From Henckelia pumila (taxonomy: Eukaryota > Streptophyta > Magnoliopsida > Lamiales > Gesneriaceae), in the NCBI RefSeq assembly GCF_033568475.1, contig NC_133123.1, forward strand, positions 6,510,001-6,574,000: a stretch of DNA of 64,000 nt. Direction: 5' to 3'. The notes beneath the pieces were generated by a model, which was given only the letters and a program-made list of their open reading frames with translations, searched no databases and had not been told where the DNA came from. Within the stretch, counting starts at the first letter, position 1; each line of letters begins with the position of its first letter. Shown here piece by piece: positions 38,400 to 50,699 of the stretch. The position numbers and the translations under genes were made by a program.

Positions 38400-39487
38400 C
38401 GCACGTGAATGCGCACCGTTCACTTCGATGAAGATGAATTAAAACCCTAGAGAGAGACTAAAACCCCCGAGACCGTAGAAAAAGCGTGTTAAATAATAAT
38501 AATAATAATAAAGGAACAAAAATCGGGTTCCCAGTTCTACTGAAACGAGTTTATGGGACATTACAAACCAGTCCCTGGAGTATTCCAACTCTTTGAAATA
38601 TACCCCATACATTTCAAAAGTTGATATTCACCTCCCTCTAAAGTCTAAAGTCTAAAGTCTAAACTGTATACCCTCAAAATTTTTATTTTACGTGAAAATA
38701 AAACAAAAAAAATTTATCGTACGAACTACGATAATTTCAATAATTATTTTTTTTTTCAATGGATAATTGCCGCTTACAAAATTACAAAACACTAATGATA
38801 ATAATCGTGATAGTAATAAAATATAGACTTTTTTGTGAGACGATCTCCCGAATATCCGTTTTACAAAATTATATATGAGATAATCTGATAAAAAAATTTT
38901 TGTACGTATAATAATTCGATGCGTAAATCGACTGAGAAGGTATATCATTTGTTGGTAAGCATATAAGAAGATAAAATAAAAAGGCCTCGAGTATCACCGC
39001 ATATTTTCTGTAACAAAATAAAAAAAAAAACAATACAGTATGATTTAAAAAAGAAAAAACTTAAGAATAGGAAAAACGAGCTTTTCAATGGCATACAATT
39101 TGTCTTCTCATCGAAAATGTATATGAATTTAATAAACTTGATTGTTATACTAAATTTATCATTCTTATGTGTGGGACGAAAAAAAATTTATCGGCAACGG
39201 AGATGTATTTTCAAAATTAACCATAGAATGTCCCGGCCCACTGTTCGACTAACCATAAGCTTTTTAAGTATTTATTCCAGAACAACTTTCATTCCCACAA
39301 AGGAATGAGCTAATGTCACTCTTTTGGAGCCAATCATTTCAACACCTCACCGAGTAAATTAACAGGGAATCGGCACGAGAAAACGATGTGCAGAAAGATT
39401 TCCATTCTACCACAGTAGAAAATTTTCATAAAAAAAATCGTTTGTTGTTGTTAATGGCGTGACAAAATCAAAGAACGAAACAGCCAG
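38400..39487. other. Spacer between DCAF13 (5' end) and the diverged GLK gene (3' end)
   Basis: Contains the DCAF13 promoter with a TAA/AAT run (about 38493-38512), a 7-bp AAGTCTA tandem repeat (about 38639-38662) and a piece at 38828-38945 resembling the GTGAGACGGTCTCAC-type MITE. No gene. Confidence 0.5.
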
Positions 39488-42400
39488 TTAAGCACAAGAT
39501 GGTGGAATCTTTGATATCCCTTCACGTTGCAACTCGATCAGTACGCCATCAATTGAGGGGGGCTTCAGTCCAAGTGGTAGAGGAAGCCACGGCTTTGATA
39601 AAACATCACCAATGATTGCATCTATATTCTCCTTTGGCTGATCAAACATTGAATGATGAGTGAAGTTAGGGGGAGAAAAGAGAGTAATGTTTTTAAGCCA
39701 GATTTTTAGTTATCATAATTAAAGAGTTCGACGAAAATCGGTTGCTTTTTGTATGGTGCAAGCTCCACAGGAATGGGGTCTCTCAAAACTGTATATCCAA
39801 GAATAGAATTATCTTACGACAAGCATTTTTCACGCATGGTTTCATGCATTTATGTCCTCTTCTTTTGGTATGTAGCATCATTTGAAATTTAGGTTTTATT
39901 TCGCAATCTACAGTGCACATCCCACCATAGAAACCAAAGTGCAACAGTGAACTGCATTTCTAAAAGAGACTCTATAACCTTATTCATTGTATACGTAGAT
40001 AAACACGAAAAGGAAATCTTACCGGATGAAAGTCACATGGTGGTTCAGGCAGTGTTCGTCCAGGGGGTATAGTAGGCACACCAACAACAGGGTCCACTCT
40101 GTACATGCCCGTAGGTGGTATGCCTTGTACAGCATGAGAGGGAAATGTCTGCATGATTGTTATGTGTTTGTAGATTTGAGTCCGTGAATTCTTTGTAAGA
40201 AAACAAAAGAATATGAACTAAACAGCAATCTGAATGGTGAGATATTGCAAATACCGTAGGTGTAAAAGGCGTTGTAAAGCAAGGCATTCCGGGTGCCGGA
40301 ACCTACGTAAATGACACATGCCATTAAAGGTGAGAAAGTTACGAAGTCAAATTTGTGTATTGAGTACACTTACATTGTGGTGGTGCAAATACCAAAAATT
40401 AGGGTCGCCAGATACTGATGGTGGCGAAGGATGACCTGAGGCCCAAACAGGTGAGGGAGATGGTGAAGGGGCTTGGTGGTAAGGCCACAAGTGCATAAAT
40501 GATTGGTCGGCAGATGGATGACCCCATACATGTAAGGGTTTATAATGAGGAAATGTTGTCACCGGGGGGAAGCCAATGGTAGGTACAGCCCAAGATTTTG
40601 CATCTGGCCTGCCTGCCCCACCATGCCTCCTCCGGCTCCAGCTTGCAGCCTCTGCTTCTCGAGCAATCACATGTTTCTGGTGTGATCGATATTTCTGCTA
40701 ACAGGAAAAACACATACAAGCCTGTTGAAGCTTATTAGCTGTGAAAAAAGAACAGCATGCATCAATAAGAATATCAAGGACTGTCCATGTCACTAAATTC
40801 TTTTTCAAACATTATTTTCTGATGTCAAGACAATTTTAACACATTTTGGGACAACATTTGGCGATGTTAAAATCCGACAATAGCAGAAAACTTTAAAGTT
40901 ATGGATTGAAGTACTTATTTCGCAACAAAAAAAAAACACTATGGGGGTCAAGAAGTTTGTCATTTCAGAGAGAAGAGACAAGTGATAGCTGGAAGATAAT
41001 GAAATAAATGATAAATTAAGAAACACATTAGAATATCCTAAGAAATGTGCGTACTTGTAGATGGCTAGCAACATTATGGCGAGTAAGACAATCAATTCCC
41101 ATGAGCTCCAAAATCCTTGAAGGCACAGCCTTGTCCAAACCCAGCTGTTCCACTGCCTGCACAAACTTTTTGTGCAGCTCAGGCGTCCAATCAACCTGCA
41201 TACCCAATTATGCAATCACTAATATTTTCTTCAAATCTTCAATGTAAATAAGCTCATTTAAATTCATAGAACTCTAAGAAGCACTAAACTTCAAAATCAA
41301 AATTTACTTAAAGTTCATAAACAAATTTTTAAGCAATGACTACGGAACATAACTGCACAATTCAAGCTGGTTTTACAAATTGCATTTTACTTACCTTAAC
41401 TTTCTTCCTGCCTACAGGATTTTTCAAGTGACCAGAAGATTTACTTCCTTTCTCGGCTTCTCCAAAAGATGGATTAACAACAAATGTTCCTTCACTGTTA
41501 ATCACAGTTTCCTCTCCCTGAATCAAGCTTGATCCTGAACACTGGTTAGAGGCTGAGGTTGAAACAGAGGCTGCCTTTACTTCTAATTTGTTTGAATTAC
41601 TTTCTTCAGATATTTTATCATCAGATACTGACGTACTAACACGAGTAATTATTTCTGGTTTCTCATCGGCACAAGCTGAGGTTTCAGCAATAGCTTTTGA
41701 TTCCATCTCCACATCCAGCTAGTCATCCCAATCCGCACGAAAAGATCATCGAATAACAATGTCAGATGCGGCACTAAATATCAGAAAATGGTGATGAACA
41801 AGAATGAGTGAAATTGATGCGACTCGGCACTTTTGCTCACATTACAATTATATACCATCAGTTAAAAGGAATAAAATTACCAGTTTATAGACGCAACTAA
41901 TCTCCAGTTCAATAAAACACTTACTGATCGTTATCAGGCTTAACATCTAGTGTTCTTCTCCACCTCAATATTTTTGTTAGCTATAGCCACTAATTTTTTT
42001 TATATATTTTCGTAGAGGTAGCTACTTCCGAAAAATAATGGGAAAAAAATGCTGCGACAAACACTCAGAGGATCAAACCACATGCTTTGAAGTTTTGCCT
42101 TTAAAATGTAGGTTCGGTTGGATCCGGATCCGGATCCGGATCCAAACAAACAAATTTAGCTACTTTAGGGAAGTAAAATGAAATACTATTACTGAACACT
42201 TCTATATTTGCTCATTGTAACTTGGCAAAAGCAGATAAATTTAAACGGCAAATCTTACCTCATGCTCTAAGATAGAACTTTCTGCAAAACAGGATCATGT
42301 TCCTGTAATCTCTCCACGATCAGCAGCTGCTTCTAGACCAAGTCTCCTTCCATCTAAAACACGAAATAACAGGCAAAAGGAATTACACAATAACCAAAAC

Positions 42401-42539
42401 CACCAGTTACTCCAAAAGTGCAGTCACGATAGAAATATATATATATATATATATATATAATCCAATCCACTTCGGAATGAGTACTCCCACACCATTGTAA
42501 AGCAAGAAATTTGAACCGTGACTTACGAGATCTCATCAT
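39488..42539 (-). CDS. GLK: GOLDEN2-LIKE (GLK) transcription factor, copy with altered N-terminus
   Basis: Well-supported exons are 41706-41395 (extends 5'), 41195-41055, 40694-40374, 40302-40255, 40148-40023 and 39637-39488. From the ATG at 41706 this gives 365 aa. The GARP domain starts [20 protein letters not shown] and continues through [26 protein letters not shown], a Pro-rich region with [15 protein letters not shown] and a C-terminal GCT box ([18 protein letters not shown]) complete the GLK layout. GLKs activate nuclear genes for chlorophyll synthesis and light harvesting. The usual first-exon start (MLAVSPLR) and acidic IDFDDLF region are not in frame here. A fragment resembling FDDLFVRIG lies just before 41718 in another frame. 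Two upstream mini-exons (42539-42527 and 42281-42259) splice in phase to an acceptor at 41719, giving a 381-aa alternative that begins MMRSQSSILEHELDVEMES. The start is therefore uncertain. Confidence 0.85.
42118..42145. repeat. 28-bp perfect palindrome built of GGATCC units
   Basis: Four tandem GGATCC hexamers bordered by TT and AA form a perfect 28-bp palindrome. It lies in the 5' intron region of the diverged GLK gene. Confidence 0.9.
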
Positions 42540-42745
42540 TTCTACTCGCCAGCGGCATGTAGAACGAAGGCATACGCCCAACCAAATAGAGGTTAGCAGA
42601 GATTTTCGAGCCAAATTTACAACGAAAACACACAATCTCGAAACACTGATTGTTGAGGAGCAGTGAGTGCTTCGCGAACCCTAAAATCGTCGCCTCTCCG
42701 GAGAGAAAACAGCTCCAAAAATCAAAATCTCTCCGATCAAACAAT

Positions 42746-44868
42746 CATTAATGAGTTATGAATAGGCGGTGAGTGCGCCAGTGGAGTGTGTTGAAAAGCT
42801 TGTGATCATGAATTAATATTATTATAATAATATTAATGTATTTAACCTGGAGACTCTGCAGAACAGCAGACAGGATAAAAAGTTGCTTTACGATTAATAA
42901 TTGAGTCGATAAATTATTTCAATTTTGATTTCCATAATTTTTAGACACATTGACGAGTATGTATGAATAAATTCCGTGATATTATTTATATATTCATTGA
43001 GATAATACTAAAGAAAAATAAAACGTAGAAATTTTAAAATATGAATGCAATTTTCTTGACTTCATATTTTGTATTTAGTATATCAAATATAATTAATCCG
43101 ATAAACGGGATATATAAGCGTGGTATTAAACAGTGTATTTTTTAACGTTATTTATGTTCTTTATGATTTATTTGATATACACAATAATGATTGAAGGCAA
43201 AGCGATCACTATGTTTAACTTTTCATTCATAATTTTAGTTGTGAATCTCAGTGATCTGGTTGTAGGTTGATATAGCATGGTATGAAAACTAGAGACCAAA
43301 ATTACTTTTCTAGGATGCTTTTCTCATAATCTAACGACGGAAAAAGTTCAGTTTTAATGTGTTATTTTTGTTTTTGTTTTTTGTTTTTTTGTTTTTTGTT
43401 TTTCCTGTAATTTTAGCATGGTGTTTATGTGATACGTTACAACACCGACGAATTTGATGTCATGTAAACACTTTCATGGAAAAAATAACTAAGTTTTTAA
43501 AACATATTAATGGTATTACAAAAAAAATTGAAAAATAAATAACTAAAACTCAATTCTGATAACGTAACATATCAAAATAACAAAGTGTCAAAAGATAACT
43601 GAACCAAAAAAAAAAAAACAAAATTTGCAAAAAAGGTCATGTGACTCATGTCTAAATGTGTCTTTCCTAAATTCTCAATGTTGACAAGCTTTTCATTTAC
43701 CAACATTCTCTATTTATTTTTTTTGGGATTGATTCAAAGTTTGGTTTTAGTGCAATAATTTTAAATTTTCTACTATTTTGGTTCAATTGTCGACGTGACA
43801 TCGAAAAAATGCTGACTCGACACCTAAAACTGATGGCATGACTTTGAAAAATGCCGACTTATCAAACTGTCACGTCAACAATTAGACCAAAATAACCGTA
43901 AATTAATTGGTAATATACAAAAACCAAAATTTAAAATTTAATAGACCAAATTTTTTTTTTTTAAAAAAAAAGAGTTCACGGAAAAAAAAATTCCTTTTTT
44001 TGGTAAAGATTTAAGATACACGAGTCAAGTATTGCGAAATTGGCAATAAAATCACAAGGTAAGCGGTGAGAACCAAAAAAATGAGCATTAAAGAGTACGT
44101 TGGACTAGCTAGTACATGATCACAAATTTTCTACAACAATATTAGAAATTTATTGCTGCCATTAAACGTATTTCCTGCACACAATTTAATGTGACAATTA
44201 AGGTGGTAGCTAGCTAGTTTAGTTGGAAAATAGAAAGTACACTTGTTTACAAAGAAACTGTTATTATTAGTGAAAATGGCCGTGCACCATATACAATAGT
44301 AGCTTTTGAAAAAGATACCGTAGAATAGATTTGGTCCAGCAAGCAAGTATTCACATTATAGCTTTCAACGACGAACTTATCCATTATCATCTAGCAAATC
44401 GCCATAAAATCACGTGGTACTTATCTTTAAACCATGCTCTAATTTTGTTATATGATGTATTCGATACAATAGTGATGATCAATTAATTGTAAAATCCGAT
44501 GTAATCTCACCAAGAACGAGACAACATGTAATGATCATGCAATGAACGAAAAAACAAAGAATGAAATTAAAAAAAAAAACACACAAAATGATATATATGG
44601 TGGTTCGGATCAATGATCCTGGCTACATGACTACATCCACTTTGCCCAAGACTCAAATGCTTACTCCAAGTTATCGAAATCAGTGTCTTGTTTACGATCA
44701 ATCTCTATGAAATTAAACATCTTGTTGAGACACACATTTTAAGTATTTGACAAGACAGATGAGTTAAATATATAAGGGGTTAAACACAAAAATCCCAAGT
44801 TTAAATTTTATAGTATATGTTCGTGTGACCAAATGTTAGTACGTGTTATGTTAAAATAATTAAATAAT
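42746..44868. other. Intergenic DNA upstream of the diverged GLK gene
   Basis: Includes an inverted-repeat element (43725-43975) and a fragment at about 44590-44760 (GGTGGTTCGGATCAATGATC) that looks like a piece of a dispersed repeat. No gene. Confidence 0.45.
43725..43975. mobile_element. Inverted-repeat MITE-like element
   Basis: TTTTGGTTCAATTGTCGACG on the left is mirrored by the reverse complement of the right side (TTTTGGTCTAATTGTTGACG). Similarity continues outward for about 60 bp of AT-rich arm. No duplication was identified. Confidence 0.5.
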
Positions 44869-44877
44869 CATATTCTT

Positions 44878-45080
44878 TTTTTTTTTTTTTTTACGTGAGA
44901 ACCCGCGACCGCTATCTTTTGGTGCGCTCTGAGTAAACCTCTGTACTAACGCAATAGCCTGCAAACTACGTCAGTCAGGTAAACCACATTAAGCAAGCCC
45001 TGTGTGACAGACTAATCCAAATAAGTATTGGCAGGAGGAATCGAACTTCTGACCAATAGTCAAAAGCTCACCTACTGCAC
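44878..45080 (-). mobile_element. tRNA-derived SINE (minus strand)
   Basis: About 203 bp. On the minus strand it begins GTGCAGTAGGTGAGC (A-box-like) and then has AGTTCGATTCC (B-box-like), and it ends in a 15-base poly(A). A perfect 9-bp target duplication, CATATTCTT, flanks it (44869-44877 and 45081-45089). The poly(A) tail and duplication show LINE-mediated insertion. A functional tRNA gene is excluded by length, tail and lack of a full cloverleaf. Confidence 0.85.
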
Positions 45081-45089
45081 CATATTCTT

Positions 45090-46370
45090 ATGAAACGTAT
45101 AGTCGTTTTTCCTATGTGCATGTTATAAGTGTATACTTAATTTTTTTGCACCACAAAAATGATGCAACATATAATTATTTTAGAAATTAATGTTTATGTA
45201 CCTGAAGAAACACACAAAAATACTAATTTAGAATCTTCAAAATTGTAATAAAAAAACGATGTTGGTAATTTGTACTAAAACTCAAGAGCGACTCATGCTC
45301 ACGGTTGTTGGTGTAGATAAGAAAGCACCATCTCCTTTTGTGCTGGACACTAGCTAGCTTTTCTCAATAGTCCATTTCAACGTACTCATAATTTCAAATT
45401 TGACTATAAATTTTTATCCCAAAATAAAAAGACTGTAAAATAATTAATAATAAAAATAATGGCATTGATGTGGCCATACGGAAACCACAAATAAAATGTG
45501 GCTCTTCTTTGTCTTGCCATTTTCATCTTGTCGAAACTGTCCCAGTCCCATGTTTCCCCAATTATAATAAACAGAATTTTCACAATCACCGTGATACGTC
45601 ATTGTATAGTACTGTAGGTAGATTTTGGCGCACTGTCTTTTTTTAATTATTATATTTCTTTTCCTATCGACTCGACCGTAAAATTCCAACCACTTGACTA
45701 AGAAAAAGAGCCTGAAGTCCAATTCAATGTATATTTTGTTGTTTATTGATCATTTAAGTATCATATTATTTATAGTAGATGTTTTCTGAGATAATTTCAC
45801 GTAATATTATATCCGTGAAATGGGTGATCAAGAAAATTGTTCATATCAAAGATCCGTCACACAATTGACTCGTCTAATATGAGTTTTTATTGATTATTCA
45901 TCACGAATTTTATTGAGTTTTTCGACGTTATGTTGTTTTCATCCATATCTTTTTTAGTTACTTTTTAATGACCCAAACCATTAATTCAATAAGAAATTCA
46001 GCTAATTAAAAACCAATCAATATTGAAACGAGAATGATTCTGCCGTTAAAAGAGACTCTATTTATTTTATTTTTTAAAACTAAATATTTAACATACAAAA
46101 AAAAGTAGCGTACGTCGTCCAAAGTCCATGATGATGATACACAGTATGTTCTTGCACCCATGGGAACAAGAACAACACACACACAAAATTATAAAAAGGT
46201 AAAAAAAAACATGAAGATTAGAGCTGCATGATCTTTGATGCATCGATCTGTGTGCCGGACATGTCGTCGAATTTTAGGGTTTTTTTTCCTTTTCTTTGAT
46301 CTGGAAAACTCCATGAAAAAAAAAAGAAAAAGAAAAGGGTGCTTGGTGCTTAGTTTGGTTAAGCTTCTTA
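45090..46370. other. Spacer between the SINE and the full-length GLK gene
   Basis: AT-rich with poly(A/T) runs. A stretch at 45781-45890 resembles the GTGAGACGGTCTCAC-type repeat. The right end is the 3' UTR of the full-length GLK gene. No gene. Confidence 0.4.
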
Positions 46371-49300
46371 TTAGTTGGAACATGTTGGTGGTATTTTGGA
46401 TATTCCTTGAAGTTGTAGCTCCGACATTACACTGTCAGTAGATGGAGGCTTTAGTCCAAGCGGCAGCGGTAGCCATGGTTTCGATAATACATCTCCAATG
46501 GCTGCATCTATACTCTCCTTTGACTGGTTTTTTTTAAGACAACAAAACAAAAAGAGTGATGTTAGAAGATTAAAGATATATTTCCTAGCTCATCTTGTCC
46601 TTAGCTAATCATACGAAGCTTACCGGATGGACGTCGGAAGGCGGTTGGGGCAGTGTTTGTCCGGAGGGTACGGTCGGGTACATTGCGGGAGGTGGCGGTA
46701 TACCTTGAACTCTAGCTGTGGGAGGAAATCTCTGCAACATTGATGAATTGGTATAAGTAAATCGTATCCGAATATTTGATTTATACGTATGCATGAAAAC
46801 TTGAATTTAACATGAACAAGAGATAAAGTTATATGTAGAGAGATGCTGCTGATTAAATTAAATTTGAAGCCATTGTATGTAGTAGGGTTTTGTGTTGTTA
46901 CCGTGGGTGGCAAATGTGGTGGAAAGCAAGGTGTTCCTGGAGTTGGCACCTATATGGACACACAAAATATGTATATAGTTATTATGCATTATATAGACAA
47001 ATTCAAGAACGTGGTTCGTGTAAACATGTATGCATGCAGCACGGTTCACTTTTGTGATCAAAATATTTATTTTTCTGGAGACCTATATATATGCACTTGG
47101 GACTTACATGTTGGTGGTGGGAATGCCAGAAAGAAGGGTCGGCGGATGGGGGCGGCAGCAAGGGGTGAGGCGGCGGAGGCCAAGCATGTGGCGGTGGGGG
47201 TGGCGACGGGGCTAGATGTTTAGGCCAAGTGTGCATAAATGATTGGTCGACGGATGGATGACCCCAAACATGTAAGGGTCTAAAGTGATGAGGCATTGGT
47301 GACACAGGAGGAGGGAAGCCCATGGTGGGTGCAATCCAAGGGGTTATGTCTCTCTTCCCCGTGCCGCTTCCGGAACCGTACATCTGCCGCCTCTGGCTCC
47401 AGTTCGCTGCCTCAGCTTCTCGGGCTAGCAAATGTTTCCGATGGGACCGGTATTTCTGTAAATGAATAATAAAAAAAAAAAATCAAGTTTTTTACTCAAA
47501 ACGTACATCACATATGTATATTCTGTTTAATAATACAATGTTGTAATACCAGTATTATGAACCTAATTGTTTTCACATGAAATGTACGAAATTTACATAA
47601 AAATTGTACCATGAATCCAAAATCCTCGAAGCATAAAAGCAACACAGTATTCGAAATTATTACTCGAAACGGGACAGCATATTTACCTACTGTGGGAAGA
47701 CAAAATTATTGGGATATAATATATATAGTTTGGGTATGGAGTGAAGATTTCATCAATCATGAAACGTAAATTAATAATTGATTGTTTGTATTCAATTGAC
47801 GTCAACTTTATTGGAATTATTAAAATGAAGTTTCTTTTCTTTTTAAATTTCCCATCCGAAGAAAGTAAAATCTCGACAATTTCGAGTTCATTTGAAAAGT
47901 ATTCTGCATATATAAAAAAAGAAGGCTTTAATGGTAAGAGACAAAAGACACGGGACAAAGAAGATAGACTAATCAGGGAATGCCAAAAACTTTCATTGTT
48001 CTTTCAACATCTCCAATAATTTGCACATATAGAGCTAGATTATGAATTTGTTAGTATATTTACATAAATTTCCATGCCCCGAAACAAGAAATCATACAAA
48101 TAACGTCTGGAATATTAATTCATTTCATTTACACCCCCTTGCACAATCCTCTCAAACCAAAATAAAAATTTTTACTTCAAATTAATTCAACATATAATCC
48201 AACACAATGCAATATTGTTTTGTAAGATTATTTCGAAATAAAAAAAGTTTTTATAATCACGAGATTAAGGTAGTATTTGGGAAAGCTTGTATGAAGTATT
48301 TCTCGGTTTTTCTTTAAAAAAAAATTATGGAAAATGTTTCTTACAAGCTCTAACGAACGATACTTAAATTCTCTTCTTGTTCGAACCTAGCTGGGATCGA
48401 AATTTGGCAGAGAAAAAACATAAAATGAGAAGGAATATATATATCAAGAATATGCATACTTGAAGATGGCTGGCAATGTTGTGGCGAGTGAGACAATCGA
48501 TTCCCATAAGCTCCAAAATCCTGGAAGGAACAGCCTTATCCACGCCAAGCTGCTCCACTGCTTGAACAAATCTTCTGTGAAGCTCTGGTGTCCAATCCAC
48601 CTAAACACACATTTCAAGAAAACTCTTCATATATAATTAATTATATATGTAATCATTTCAGATTCTTTACCAAATCAAATCCACACCACTGTGTGTAAGT
48701 AAGCTTTTAATTAATAAGTTGAAAAGTAGGTACATTTTTTTTTTACATAGGATCGGTTTTAATAGAAAGCACCCCAGATTCACGTGACTTTTGGCTCCCC
48801 ATGATTTGTGTGACAAATCCATGAATAACAAAGAGAAAAAAAAAGACCCGAAACTGTTCCTTAATGGATAAAGGCTTATTTCACAGTAAATTGAGCTAGC
48901 TAGTTAACAGTACACTGCAAACCTAGTTTTTACAGCACATGATGTAATATAAAGATCTGAATCTGGTAATTAATTAATTAATATAGATACCTTAACTTTC
49001 CTCTTGCCCAGAGGATTTTTGGAATGAGCGGATGATTTTCTTCCCTTATTAATATCATGGGTTTCCTCTGGGGATGGATTCAGTAGTACTGCAGCATCAT
49101 GTCCATCTCTTTTACTGATGATTTCTTCTCCTTGATTTATCAAGCTGGAGGATCTTGAGCCGGGGTCCGAAACCGAAACCGAAACCGATACTTTGTCATA
49201 TTCTTTTCCCGAATCATCATCAATGGAGACGAGTGATAAAGAACTAGTGCAGTACTTCCTTTCTGATTCATCGCCTCCTCTGACGGAGAACTCGGCGAGA

Positions 49301-49494
49301 ATCTCCGTGTCCATTTCCAAATCCGGCAACAAATCTCCGTCGTTGATTCCCATGAAAAGGTCATCAAAATCAATGCTGTCCAGCAAATTCCCGCCGGAGA
49401 AATCAAGAAACCCGTTCTCTTCCACTGAAAACCCAGCTTCCATTTCACTTTCCCTATCATTCTTCGCGCTCCTTAACGGCGAAACAGCGAGCAT
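46371..49494 (-). CDS. GLK1: GOLDEN2-LIKE (GLK1-type) transcription factor, full-length copy (6 exons)
   Basis: Exons 49494-48991, 48600-48460, 47455-47108, 46949-46902, 46731-46624 and 46523-46371 join in phase to 433 aa, the normal GLK size. The N-terminus [20 protein letters not shown] and the acidic block [18 protein letters not shown], then [16 protein letters not shown], are classic GLK features. The GARP/Myb-like DNA-binding domain occupies about 169-225 ([20 protein letters not shown] ... [11 protein letters not shown]). [17 protein letters not shown] follows. A Pro-rich region spans about 245-380 and the GCT box spans 384-433 ([20 protein letters not shown]). It is a nuclear activator of photosynthesis genes and chloroplast development. 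The start is the first ATG of the frame, about 65 bp after a TATATAA on this strand. It is tandem with the diverged GLK copy at 39.5-42.5 kb, in the same orientation. Confidence 0.95.
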
Positions 49495-50260
49495 TAATAA
49501 TCCAGAGGTAAATTTCAACTGACTGGAATACAGTTATATGTGTGTGTGTGTTTGTTATATAATTTGATGAAATACAGCTCATATAATGAACAACATGTGT
49601 GTGCCTTTGTACGACAACCAAAAAAATAAATAAAACTAGAATTTATATAAGGCGGTCTGGATTTAATTCCGATACTGTAAAAAAAAAAAAAATGTTTCTT
49701 TAATTATTTTTGGGATTGTACAGGTGTGACAAAGTTGAGAATGGAAGAATTGGATATGCACCACAATTTGACTCAAGGGGGCTACGCAGATTTGTTCTTT
49801 TGCTTCTGTTTTGGCTTGTCCTACATATATAATCATTAATAATTCAACATGGAGTTTATGATTTGTGGATGCCCTTTTTTCCAAGTTTGAAAAAAATCTG
49901 TGTAAAAAGTGTTTGCTCGTGAATATATATTTATATATTTATATTTATATGTATAAATATAATTTGCTTCTCTCATCTCATGGAGGAGAAATAGAGAGAG
50001 AGACAGAGGGGGTTGGATTCAATGCAAACGGCTTTATCAGACACAGAATTTGGTTCGAAAAGTACGTAGGCAAATAGGTATAAGCGTGGTGTGTTTATCT
50101 GTTGTACAGTAAAAAAAATATGGATATGGTATGGACTTTGACCACTTCAATGGTGAGAATACATTAAATATATATTGAATTTCTTGTATGTTGACACACA
50201 AGATTAAATCGTGGACTCGGTATCATATAATCAAGCACCACAGATTTTTTATTTTTTTTT
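49495..50260. other. Upstream region of the full-length GLK gene
   Basis: Promoter and 5' UTR DNA with a GT repeat, a poly(A) run near 49678 and an AT-rich minisatellite-like patch near 49924-49965. No other gene recognised. Confidence 0.45.
49556..49562 (-). promoter_or_regulatory. Likely TATA box of the full-length GLK gene
   Basis: TATATAA on the minus strand lies about 62 bp before the ATG at 49494. A short GT/CA microsatellite (about 49540-49551) lies between them, probably within the 5' UTR. Confidence 0.4.
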
Positions 50261-50572
50261 GGAAAATTGCAAATTTAGTCCAATATGTTTGTCACTTTGC
50301 GATTTTGGTCCTCTATGTTTTCACATTTTAGTTTTAATCCTGTATGTTCTGATTTTTGGCAATTTTGGTCTTTTTTATTCGAAAATGTTTACGTGTCACT
50401 GTGCACGTCAGCTCCACCTCAGCACTGAATTGGTGTCACATCAGCGCCACGTCGAAAAAAGGACTGAAATTGCCAAAAAATTAAAGATAGCGGACTAAAA
50501 CTGAAATATGAAAATATAAAAGATTGAAATCACAAAGTGACAAACATACAAGAACAAAAAAGCAATATTCCC
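50261..50572. mobile_element. Foldback MITE with GGAAAATTGCAAATTTAG-type ends
   Basis: The left arm (GGAAAATTGC, then TTTGTCACTTTGCGATTT) mirrors the reverse complement of the right arm (GGGAATATTGC, then TTTGTCACTTTGTGATTT). The total is about 310 bp. Its centre is GC-richer (CACGTCAGCTCCACCTCAGC). No ORF. Confidence 0.65.
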
Positions 50573-50699
50573 TATTTTTTATTCACTCTAGATACTTTGA
50601 TTTCTACGTAGTAGTAACATGACATCGAACATTTCGAAAATTAGGGTATTATGTCAGAATAAAAATGCAAAACATATCATATTATTGTGCTAAGACTAA

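Noticed and set aside
44893-45080. Possible tRNA gene on the minus strand (A-box and B-box like motifs)
   Set aside because: The unit is about 200 bp with a poly(A) tail and a 9-bp target duplication, which fits a SINE; no full cloverleaf can be drawn.
46843-47223. 126-codon plus-strand frame over the GLK gene
   Set aside because: It runs antisense to exons 3 and 4 of the full-length GLK and reflects its Pro-rich coding strand.
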